DNA of 5,370 nt from an uncultured Opitutia bacterium (GTDB lineage: Bacteria; Verrucomicrobiota; Verrucomicrobiia; Opitutales; UBA953): assembly GCA_903853185.1 (NCBI GenBank), contig CAINSX010000169.1:1-5370 (forward strand), in the 5' to 3' direction. The position numbers were made by a program, and so were the translations under genes. The notes under the pieces were generated by a model. That model was not told the DNA's origin. It worked only from the letters and a program-made list of their open reading frames with translations, and did no database searches. This document shows positions 1 through 5,370 of the stretch, piece by piece; positions within the stretch are counted from its first letter, which is position 1; every line of letters begins with the position of its first letter.

Positions 1-1577
1 ATTATAGTAACGGCAGCCTTTTGCGCTGAAATATCATCGCGCGCATGATCAAGAAACTGCCGACAAGAGGAAACGAGTGCTTCGGGGTCTGCGAAGATCG
101 CCTTGAGCTGGGTCTTGAGAGCTCCGCCGACCTTATTGTACTTTGCCAAATATGTCGAAGAGCGACGCAGCGTGTCACCGAAATTATCTATTGTGATGCT
201 CCGCTTGCTGATTTCAGCTAGATCTTTCGCGTCGAGTCGGAGTTCTTGTTCCAAGGCCGACTGGGCTTCGAGTGTTTTTCTTAGCGGTGTAGTCTGCGCC
301 TTGCGAGCTTCTTGGTCGGCGGCGGAAAGGCCTCCGCGTTCGAACTCATCCAATGCCACGATGGCGGCGGGATGATCGTAGAGTTCGATCAGGCGGGACG
401 CTTCGGAGAAGCGGTCGCGGGATTCTTCCTCCTGTGTCTTGAGGATGTTCCAGTAGACCACGCCTGCGATCAGGAGCAGGACCCCACCGACCCAAGAGGT
501 CGTAAGGAGCATGTAGCGTCTGTTCAGGCGGGCGCGGGTGTTTTGGCGCAAGGCGCGCGCTTCGCGCAGGATACCTTCCGGGAGGCGTTCGACCTGCGGA
601 GTCGCACGCTCGAGCCAGGAACTCAGGCGTACGATGAGGATGGCTGGAGAGGAGCCGCGGGCGGCTTCCTGCTGGAGGATCGCCCATTCTTCGTTCAGCC
701 CTTCGGTTGTGGCGCGCAAACTAGCTTCAGCTTCGTCGATGGCGGCGAGTTCGCCGGCCCAAGCCTCGAGTTCGACGATCTCCGCGGAGACTCCGGTGGA
801 AATCGTGAGCTGATGGTCACGTTCGAGCGACCGGACGCGACCCAGCGAGGCGGCGCAGGCTTCCCAGTGTCCGCCGGCACGCGCGTCGGCGGCTTCGGCG
901 ACGAGCGTGGCGACCTGTTGGGCGGCCTTGGAGCGGAGCCAAGCCACGCGGCGCGCGAGGGCATCGTCCCAGCGCGGTTCGCCGGCGAGATCATTCGCGC
1001 CGAAGCGTTCCATGCGGTTCATCAGTTCGACGGCTTCCTCTTCGCGGCCTTGCTCGAAGAAGGTGGCGACCTTACCAAGCGACTCGCGGAGGAACTTGGC
1101 GGAGAGGCGGGCGAGTTCAGAGCGGGCGTTGGGGTCGTCCGGGTTGATGCGGACGATCGATCGCAATACCGAGAGGGCGCGGTCTTCCTCGCGGCGGCGG
1201 ATGGCGTCGCGGTAATCGCGGTAGAGCGGGTGGCTTTCGCCGATCTCGCGGCCATAGAGGCCTTCGACGGCGAGCACGTGTTGGCCATCGAGTGGGAAGC
1301 CGGCGGGCAGGCCGCGCTCACGGCAGAGGGCGTGCCAGCGGTCGGATTCTGCGAAGCTCAGCAGCGCACAGAGGCCGAGCAGGTCAGGGTCGGATTCGGC
1401 GGCTTGGAAGGCGGCGTGTTCGTTGCCGCTGCGCACGAGCGTTGCGCACTGTTCGAGGCGTTCGCGGGCGCGCTGGCAGAGGGCGGAGTATTCGCCGGCG
1501 AGGGAACGTGCCTCTAAGTCGGGGGTGCCGAGCTCGAGCTGGCCGCGGATGCGGGCGATGAGGCGTTCGACCTGCAT
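1..1577 (-). CDS. Helical TPR-like / transmembrane / coiled-coil protein, 3' end outside window
   Basis: The frame is open from the ATG at 1577 to the left edge: 525 codons read in full with no stop. The function is not recognised. Residues 1-353 are almost wholly helical and charged. A TPR-like segment around 119-160 has YRDYRDAIRRREEDRAL followed by SIVRINPDDPNAR, the kind of helix-turn-helix with a Pro-Asn turn seen in repeat scaffolds. Helices with regular Trp and Leu follow (W at DDALARRVAWL and GGHWEACAASL). A membrane helix lies at 354-378, preceded by a basic cluster (NTRARLNRR) and followed by acidic KTQEEESRD, so the N-terminus should be cytoplasmic. Beyond it, at least 147 residues are coiled-coil-like. 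Three bases separate it from the GAP1-like gene, which implies one operon. It probably acts as a membrane scaffold or transmitter for the GTPase. A GTPase-associated helical adaptor family is possible but I cannot confirm it. Confidence 0.85.
   Translation of the reverse strand, partial: MQVERLIARIRGQLELGTPDLEARSLAGEYSALCQRARERLEQCATLVRSGNEHAAFQAAESDPDLLGLCALLSFAESDRWHALCRERGLPAGFPLDGQHVLAVEGLYGREIGESHPLYRDYRDAIRRREEDRALSVLRSIVRINPDDPNARSELARLSAKFLRESLGKVATFFEQGREEEAVELMNRMERFGANDLAGEPRWDDALARRVAWLRSKAAQQVATLVAEAADARAGGHWEACAASLGRVRSLERDHQLTISTGVSAEIVELEAWAGELAAIDEAEASLRATTEGLNEEWAILQQEAARGSSPAILIVRLSSWLERATPQVERLPEGILREARALRQNTRARLNRRYMLLTTSWVGGVLLLIAGVVYWNILKTQEEESRDRFSEASRLIELYDHPAAIVALDEFERGGLSAADQEARKAQTTPLRKTLEAQSALEQELRLDAKDLAEISKRSITIDNFGDTLRRSSTYLAKYNKVGGALKTQLKAIFADPEALVSSCRQFLDHARDDISAQKAAVTI
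3..440 (-). other. Extracytoplasmic coiled-coil-like tail, incomplete (in third gene)
   Basis: After the membrane helix the protein continues with charged amphipathic helices: EEESRDRFSEASRLIELYDH, then GGLSAADQEARKA, LEAQSALEQELRLDAKDLAE, and STYLAKYNKVGGALKTQLKA. Leu and Ala spacing is roughly heptad-like, which suits a coiled coil or helical bundle. GC drops here (see findings). The end of the domain lies beyond the window. Confidence 0.6.
444..518 (-). other. Transmembrane helix (in third gene)
   Basis: Residues 354-378, starting YMLLTTSWVGGVLLLIAGVV, form one hydrophobic span. Five Arg residues lie in the preceding 11 positions and mostly acidic residues follow. By the positive-inside rule the 350-residue N-terminal part is cytoplasmic and the tail is periplasmic or external. 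No second span is seen before the left edge. Confidence 0.85.
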
Positions 1578-1583
1578 GGATTA
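1575..1583 (-). promoter_or_regulatory. 3-base gap between second and third genes
   Basis: The minus strand reads TAATCCATG: the stop of the GAP1-like gene (1583-1581), three bases, then the ATG of the third gene (1577-1575). The upstream bases (CTCGAGTTTCGC) carry no good Shine-Dalgarno sequence. The spacing supports co-transcription and probable translational coupling. Confidence 0.7.
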
Positions 1584-3713
1584 GCGAAACTCGAGAAGGC
1601 GAGGTCCGGCGGCACCGTTGGAGTCGATGGCTTGGATCGACCACGGGGCGCCAGCTTGCAGGAACTTACCTTCCTTGAAGAGCTTCCGTCGGTTGGCGAC
1701 GATCTCGTAAGGAGGTGTTCCAGGGCCTTGTTTGGACTCAAGACGGATGATGTCGGTATCGAGGACCGAGCGGGTAGCGCGAATTGAAGGAAGGTCGCGG
1801 TCGGGGAATTCGTGTCCTTCTGGATAAAGTCCGATCGAGCCGTTGGCCCAGATGAAGGCGTTGACCGCGCTTTCGGCCCAGGCCGCAGGGCGGATGACGC
1901 CGGTATCAGCGTCGAGTATCAAAGCGTCGGGGCCAAGGTTCAGTGGCTGCAGCGCCTTAAGGTCGCCGATGAGCGCGAAGCACTGACGGTCTCCTTTCGG
2001 GAGCAATACCTCGATCATTCGATTGGCACCAGCGCGGGCGCCTTCGCCTGTAGGAAAATTGAGCGAGGCCTCGTTGCGGCGGTTGCTCAGTCCGATACCA
2101 ATCGCCGGAAGCTTGCCCGGTTCAGGGGTCGATTCAATCCAGGTGGCCTGGGGGGTGCGCCGGATCTCACCGTTGAGGTACTTTGTGCTGTCGTCGCGGA
2201 GGTGGGGTGAGGTGAAGGCCAGCAGGCGGATGCGAATTTGCACGGACTCGCGCTGCGTCGCGCCGGATGCCTCGACAAACTTCGTTACGGCATCGGCGGC
2301 AGAACGAGAGAGTGGGAAGTCGGCCTGCGACGGAGAGTTGGGGCCGGATTCGCCGGTCCGCCATTCTCCCGGGATGACCATCGTCGGGCGCACTTCGATG
2401 CTCGTCAGTGACTGCGCCCGCGCGAGGCAGGCCTGCAGGCGCTTCCACGGTTCATCCTGCGGCACCTTGATTTCGGCTCCAAGACGAAGGGCCTCCTTGG
2501 CTTCAACGATCGACTGTTGAATGGACTTGGGGTCGTTGAGGACTCCTGGACGGTCCAGTCGAGTCAGCAGTTCCTTGGTCACGCTGGTCGAGAAGTTGCT
2601 GAGGATGCGGGGTAGAATCTGCTCGCGGTAGTTACGAACGAAGCTCGGCGAGAGGGCGCTTGTTTCGGCCCAGAGTTTGGCGGCGCCCATGAAGTCGTCG
2701 GCGTCCATCAGTCCTTGGATCTCCGTGAGGGCGCGGTTGGCCTTTAAGATTTCGTCCGTCTTAGCGTTGTCGGTGGCGGAGGATTGCGACCTTACTTCGA
2801 CAACGATCGGCGTAGGCGTGGCTTCCGGTCGTCGGTTCAGCATGAACACGGCGGTGGCGCCGGCCGCGAGGATGATGACACCGCCGATCATCCAGGCGGT
2901 CGTATTATTGCCGGATGAGGCGGAGGGGGAGGGGGTGGCTCGGCGTTGCGGCTGTCCGGCGGCGGCTTTGGGCGACGTCAGTCCGGCGGCGGCTTGACGT
3001 GCGATATCGCCCGAGGGTGCAGGGAGGGCTTTCGCGGTGGTGAAATCGATCGTCGCGTGCGAGGAGGTTGAATTGACCGCCCAGAGGAAGCCGTCACTGC
3101 CCGTGGTGGTGGCGTCGGTGGTGAACGTCGCGGCCCAGGAAGATTTACCGAGGAGCGCGGAAGCTTCGGCTAGGAGCCGGAGGAGACGCAAGGTCTCGGG
3201 CGGATTGAGGATGCCGACGGCGGCTGGGCCGGAGGCGTTGATGAGCCAGGCCGCCTTGGCGCCCGTGCCAGTTTCTTCGCGCCACGTCACGGCGGGTGTG
3301 AGCGGAGTCTGGGCCTCCAACTGTAGCGGGCGGTCTTCGCCTTCGAGCCAGGTGGGGGCGCCGGACCATTCGTCGCGCCAGCCTTTCCAGCGTCCGGCGA
3401 TGGCGGCGGGCGGGGGCAGGACGGCGGCTTCTTCCAGGGAGAAGATCAGGTGATGGGCCAGTCGGTTATCGCGCTGGGTATAGTCGAGGCCGCGTGCGAC
3501 GAAACGGGAAAGGATGCACCAATTCTTGCCGCCGGCTTCGAGCATGCGAAAGGTGAACGTCTCACCGTCGGCGCGCTCGTGCGGAGTGCCGACGGACTCA
3601 AGCAGTTGCGCGAGACGTTCGGGAATGGCGCGGTGACGGGCGACGGTGCAATAGCCGCTGCGACCAGGCGTGAGCCCCTGCGGCGCCGACGTGAAGATAA
3701 GTTGGAGGGGCAT
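1581..3713 (-). CDS. GAP1-N2-type GTPase-associated membrane protein
   Basis: 710-residue partner of the upstream GTPase. Residues 1-235 match the GAP1-N2 (GTPase-associated protein 1, N-terminal type 2) pattern as I recall it. It begins LQLIFTSAPQGLTPGRSG, followed by YCTVARHRAIP, then WCILSRFVARGLDYT (65-79) and RDNRLAHHLIF (81-91), then a Trp-rich segment. An Ala/Pro/Ser linker (231-271) leads to one membrane helix (272-293). Residues 310-436 are helical and weakly TPR-like. Residues 437-710 are mixed alpha/beta and unrecognised. I chose the ATG at 3713 because it forms TGATG with the GTPase stop and leaves the domain at the extreme N-terminus; an ATG at 3773 would add 20 residues overlapping the GTPase tail. 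The stop lies 3 bases before the next gene. Its job is inferred from the family and neighbours: coupling the GTPase to the membrane. Catalytic GAP activity is not shown by the sequence. Confidence 0.82.
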   Translation of the reverse strand: MPLQLIFTSAPQGLTPGRSGYCTVARHRAIPERLAQLLESVGTPHERADGETFTFRMLEAGGKNWCILSRFVARGLDYTQRDNRLAHHLIFSLEEAAVLPPPAAIAGRWKGWRDEWSGAPTWLEGEDRPLQLEAQTPLTPAVTWREETGTGAKAAWLINASGPAAVGILNPPETLRLLRLLAEASALLGKSSWAATFTTDATTTGSDGFLWAVNSTSSHATIDFTTAKALPAPSGDIARQAAAGLTSPKAAAGQPQRRATPSPSASSGNNTTAWMIGGVIILAAGATAVFMLNRRPEATPTPIVVEVRSQSSATDNAKTDEILKANRALTEIQGLMDADDFMGAAKLWAETSALSPSFVRNYREQILPRILSNFSTSVTKELLTRLDRPGVLNDPKSIQQSIVEAKEALRLGAEIKVPQDEPWKRLQACLARAQSLTSIEVRPTMVIPGEWRTGESGPNSPSQADFPLSRSAADAVTKFVEASGATQRESVQIRIRLLAFTSPHLRDDSTKYLNGEIRRTPQATWIESTPEPGKLPAIGIGLSNRRNEASLNFPTGEGARAGANRMIEVLLPKGDRQCFALIGDLKALQPLNLGPDALILDADTGVIRPAAWAESAVNAFIWANGSIGLYPEGHEFPDRDLPSIRATRSVLDTDIIRLESKQGPGTPPYEIVANRRKLFKEGKFLQAGAPWSIQAIDSNGAAGPRLLEFR
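2835..2900 (-). other. Single transmembrane helix (in second gene)
   Basis: Residues 272-293 (TAWMIGGVIILAAGATAVFM and on) make one uncharged span of about 20 residues. An Arg pair lies about 13 residues before it and another directly after it (NRR), so the positive-inside rule does not settle the topology. A GTPase-facing N-terminus would place the C-terminal 400 residues outside the cytoplasm. Confidence 0.85.
2901..3023 (-). other. Ala/Pro/Ser low-complexity linker (in second gene)
   Basis: Residues 231-271 are rich in Ala, Pro, Ser and Gly (for example PSPSASSGNN) and lie between the GAP1-N2-like domain and the membrane helix. Such a stretch is a flexible tether that would let the N-terminal domain move on the cytoplasmic face. 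Confidence 0.75.
3009..3713 (-). other. GAP1-N2-like domain (in second gene)
   Basis: Residues 1-235. The best markers are TPGRSG with R18, the T-V-A-R-x-R element (R26, R28), I-L-S-R (R70), R-G-L-D-Y-T (74-79) and R-L-A-H-H (84-88). These are the positions I recall as conserved in GAP1-N2 proteins encoded beside GTPases. The several invariant-looking Arg and His residues could form a binding surface for the GTPase or a nucleotide; that is inference. Confidence 0.75.
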
Positions 3714-3715
3714 CA
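3711..3715 (-). promoter_or_regulatory. TGATG stop-start overlap (translational coupling)
   Basis: On the minus strand the GTPase stop TGA (3715-3713) shares its A with the ATG (3713-3711) of the GAP1-like gene. The bases just upstream (ACTCCGCCCACTGATG) contain no purine-rich Shine-Dalgarno sequence. Termination-reinitiation by the ribosome that has just finished the GTPase is therefore the likely way the second gene is translated. This fixes the downstream start in preference to an ATG 60 bases upstream. Confidence 0.75.
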
Positions 3716-5370
3716 GTGGGCGGAGTTTTCGGACGAGGGGAACATCGCCGGGGAGGCGAGGTGCATCAGCCAATAGAGAGGTTCTTCAACGTGCGCGGGC
3801 GCGAGGCGCTGTGGGTCAGGGGCGATGCGTCCCTTGTTTAGGCCGGCTGGAATCATCACCGGCGTGTGTCCGAAGGAGGTGGCCGCGAAGTAGCTGATCT
3901 GTTCGGCGAGCGATTCCGCTGAAGCGACGAGTCCCGGGCAGAGCATGACGAGGACCTCGCGGACCCGGGTGGAATTGCGGGCGACGGCGGCGAGGTCGAG
4001 GGTGCCAGACTTGACTACTGGTTCGAGCGGGGAGCTCAGCAACTTTTCCCAAGTATCGGATTTACCGACGACGAAGGCGAGCGGAGTCTTGATGCGTTCG
4101 TCTTGCGCGAGTCCGAGGACGCGCTTCATGCGGGTCTCCATCTCGGCGAGGATGCTATCCTGCTGGTCGATGCGTCCCTTGAGGGTGAATTGAGGGTCCT
4201 CGACGCCGACGAGCTTGGCTTTGAAGCGCGCGTTGGCGGTGGGGTCGAAAAGGAAAATGAGTCCGCTCGAGGTCGCGACGTGCATCGCGCCGGGTGAATC
4301 ATGGATGTCGATGCCGGGCTCGAAGTGTTCGCCGGCGTTGTCGTAAAGGATGACCGAGGTCTCGTTGCGTTGCTGGCCCGGGCGGCTGATGGAATAGATG
4401 AACGGACGGGGCAGGGAGACCATGCGGCCGAGGCGGGGCAGTTTCTCGTAGGTGGCGCCTTCGAGGGCCGTCTTACCGAGTAGTGCGTCTTCCGGCGTCG
4501 CCGCGGAGAAGAGCGTATTGCGCATCTGGTTGAGCAGCATGTTGCCGCTCGGGTCTCCGTCCTTGAAGGCAAGGTTGAAGTCCTCGGGCAGGCGATCCTG
4601 CAGCGTGCGCGTGAGCACCGCGAGGTAGTAGGACTTGCCTGCGCTGGGTGCACCGATGAGCGAGATGATGCGGTGCGGGCGGTCGAGGTAGCCGGGAGGC
4701 AGCTGGCGGCGGCAATGCGGGCAGGCGATGTCGGTGCACGCGAGGCCCATGGGATCCAGGGCGAGGCCTTGGTCGTTGAAGCGGGTCGGCTGGAAGCGCA
4801 GGCGCACGTCGGAGCCGAGAATCGGATCACCGCGCAGGTCTTCGTGAACCGCGATGCTCAGTGCGTCGCCGGCGTCGAAGCGCGTCCAGCACACCGGGCA
4901 AAGATGGGCGCCGCGATTCTGTTCGGCGGCGAGCAGTGCTTTGCCGTTCGGACGAACGACGGCTTCTTCCTGGGGGGAGAGTAGCGGCGCGATCTGCGAA
5001 AGGCTGAAGCCGACCTCTAGTCCTTGCGGCGTGCAGGCGAGGGTGTCGGTGGCACGGCCGAGTTCTTGGGCGACGTCGAGGAGACGCTGCGGAGGGAATT
5101 CGCCGAGCTGGTCGCCGGTCTGGGCGTCGAAGAGGACCCAGAGGTCAGTGCGGATGAAGGCGAAGTTCTGCTGGTCGGTCGGGGCGGCAACCAAGAGGGC
5201 GGAAGGCAGCTGGATTGTCGTGGCTTCGGAAATGTCGAGGCGTTGACGAAGAGCGGCGCCGTTGACCAAGGCCGAACCTTGGCCGGACGGTTCAAGGGCG
5301 AGGGTCTCGCCGTTTTTTACCAACGAAAGCGACGGGTTTACGCCGTCGCCGGGCAGGGCGGAGGGGAGGC
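3713..5370 (-). CDS. FHA-like / zinc-ribbon / P-loop GTPase, 5' end outside window
   Basis: Predicted cytoplasmic GTP-binding switch protein. Residues are numbered from an in-frame TTG at 5323, but the frame stays open to the window edge, adding at least 15 residues. Residues 1-48 plus that upstream stretch look like the second half of an FHA domain (S-x-x-G ... V-N-G). C142-P-V-C145 and C201-P-H-C204 form a zinc ribbon, with an extra C196. The G domain spans about 218-495: Walker A/G1 GAPSAGKS at 224-231, G3 DNAG at 328-331 in VILYDNAGEHF, and G4 GKSD at 420-423, which predicts guanine specificity. FLFDPTANARF at 357-367 and the final PLYWLMHLA (about 515-523) match what I recall of PVC-group GTPases usually left as hypothetical or double-GTPase-like proteins. 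Only one P-loop is present. The stop TGA overlaps the next gene's ATG (TGATG). The GTPase call is secure; the FHA call and the true start are less so. Confidence 0.88.
   Translation of the reverse strand, partial: LPSALPGDGVNPSLSLVKNGETLALEPSGQGSALVNGAALRQRLDISEATTIQLPSALLVAAPTDQQNFAFIRTDLWVLFDAQTGDQLGEFPPQRLLDVAQELGRATDTLACTPQGLEVGFSLSQIAPLLSPQEEAVVRPNGKALLAAEQNRGAHLCPVCWTRFDAGDALSIAVHEDLRGDPILGSDVRLRFQPTRFNDQGLALDPMGLACTDIACPHCRRQLPPGYLDRPHRIISLIGAPSAGKSYYLAVLTRTLQDRLPEDFNLAFKDGDPSGNMLLNQMRNTLFSAATPEDALLGKTALEGATYEKLPRLGRMVSLPRPFIYSISRPGQQRNETSVILYDNAGEHFEPGIDIHDSPGAMHVATSSGLIFLFDPTANARFKAKLVGVEDPQFTLKGRIDQQDSILAEMETRMKRVLGLAQDERIKTPLAFVVGKSDTWEKLLSSPLEPVVKSGTLDLAAVARNSTRVREVLVMLCPGLVASAESLAEQISYFAATSFGHTPVMIPAGLNKGRIAPDPQRLAPAHVEEPLYWLMHLASPAMFPSSENSAH
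3839..4672 (-). other. GTPase (G) domain (in GTPase gene)
   Basis: Core nucleotide-binding domain. G1 (GAPSAGKS) is encoded at 4631-4654, G3 (DNAG) at 4331-4342 and G4 (GKSD) at 4055-4066. A hydrophobic strand precedes each motif (IISLI, VILYD, LAFVV), as expected for the alternating strands of a P-loop NTPase. The AATSFG stretch after G4 sits where the G5 loop should be. The ~95 residues between G1 and G3 are longer than in Ras-like GTPases and include an insert around 260-310. G4 ending in D423 favours GTP over ATP. Confidence 0.85.
4712..4900 (-). other. Zinc ribbon with ~55-residue insert (in GTPase gene)
   Basis: Two CPxC knuckles, C142-P-V-C145 and C201-P-H-C204, are separated by 55 residues and lie directly before the first strand of the G domain. 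The pair is what a treble-clef or zinc-ribbon fold needs to bind one Zn ion. C196 and H203 are nearby spare ligands. The intervening residues (FQPTRFNDQGLALDPMG) resemble a linker I recall in planctomycetal GTPases of the same build. Its likely role is structural or protein-protein docking. Confidence 0.75.
5180..5368 (-). other. Degenerate FHA-like domain, partial (in GTPase gene)
   Basis: The stretch that reads GDGVNPSLSLVKNGETLALE and continues through SGQGSALVNGAAL to TIQLPSALLVA follows the order of short strands in the C-terminal half of an FHA domain. The pattern is strand, NG turn, S-x-x-G-x-x-V-N-G, hydrophobic strand, I-x-L-x-x-x-x-L. FHA domains bind phosphothreonine. The usual S-x-x-H is not seen here, so binding may be lost or altered. 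The first half would lie beyond the right edge, which argues that the real start codon is outside the window. A short beta-rich domain of another kind is the alternative. Confidence 0.5.

Noticed and set aside
312..1517. 401-codon open frame on the plus strand
   Set aside because: It lies exactly antisense and codon-aligned to the third gene, starts with TTG, and its product has low-complexity Gly/Ala/Glu/Phe composition with no motif. It is the usual mirror frame of a GC-rich helical gene.
2917..2938. G-rich run on the plus strand, possible G-quadruplex
   Set aside because: It is the complement of Ser/Ala/Pro linker codons in a GC-rich gene. Only two runs exceed three G, so a stable three-tetrad quadruplex is not supported.
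3714..3773. Upstream ATG at 3773 as start of the GAP1-like gene
   Set aside because: It adds 20 residues with no family resemblance and overlaps the GTPase tail by 61 bases. The ATG at 3713 in TGATG begins right at the recognised domain.
4126..4830. 234-codon minus-strand open frame inside the GTPase gene
   Set aside because: Its product is Arg/Ser/Pro/Ala-rich, typical of an off-frame reading. The overlapping frame carries intact G1, G3 and G4 motifs.
5321..5323. TTG as the true start of the GTPase gene
   Set aside because: There is no Shine-Dalgarno sequence upstream, the frame remains open to the edge, and the TTG falls inside the FHA-like pattern. It is kept only as a numbering point.
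1..5370. Promoters, terminators, tRNA genes, CRISPR repeats, insertion sequences or inverted repeats
   Set aside because: Nearly every base is coding, and reading both strands showed no convincing hairpin-plus-T-run, direct-repeat array or transposase. The operon's promoter and terminator must lie outside the window.

Overview
The window holds one tightly packed operon fragment, transcribed entirely leftward (minus strand). It has three consecutive protein genes and almost no non-coding DNA: 3 bases between genes two and three, and a one-base stop/start overlap between genes one and two. The first gene runs off the right edge and the third runs off the left edge. No RNA gene, mobile element, CRISPR array, promoter or terminator is visible, and there is no gene-free stretch of 300 bases. 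GC is high (about 60-70 % over most of the window) and falls to about 51 % in the leftmost 300 bases. High GC, little Shine-Dalgarno signal at the two visible starts, and protein families that I recall chiefly from Planctomycetota and Verrucomicrobiota suggest a bacterium of the PVC group. That placement is inference, not proof.

Reading downstream (right to left): (1) positions 5370-3713 encode a P-loop GTPase with an FHA-like N-terminal module cut by the window edge, a split-cysteine zinc ribbon, and then a G domain with clear G1, G3 and G4 motifs. (2) Positions 3713-1581 encode a 710-residue protein whose N-terminal ~235 residues look like the GAP1-N2 type of GTPase-associated protein 1. 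This is followed by an Ala/Pro/Ser linker, one transmembrane helix, a helical stretch and a ~270-residue C-terminal region I do not recognise. (3) Positions 1577-1 encode a long, mostly helical protein with a TPR-like segment, one transmembrane helix near residue 354-378 and a coiled-coil-like tail, cut by the left edge.

Taken together the genes resemble the GTPase-centred cassettes that comparative genomics has proposed as NTP-dependent biological conflict (defence-like) or signalling systems. These contain a GTPase, a GAP1-family partner and helical or membrane scaffolds. My working model is a cytoplasmic, FHA-regulated GTPase that docks on two membrane-anchored partners, with translational coupling keeping the first two products in step. 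The GTPase assignment rests on motifs. The GAP1-N2 call rests on recognised sequence motifs without a database search. The role of the third protein and of the system as a whole is inferred.
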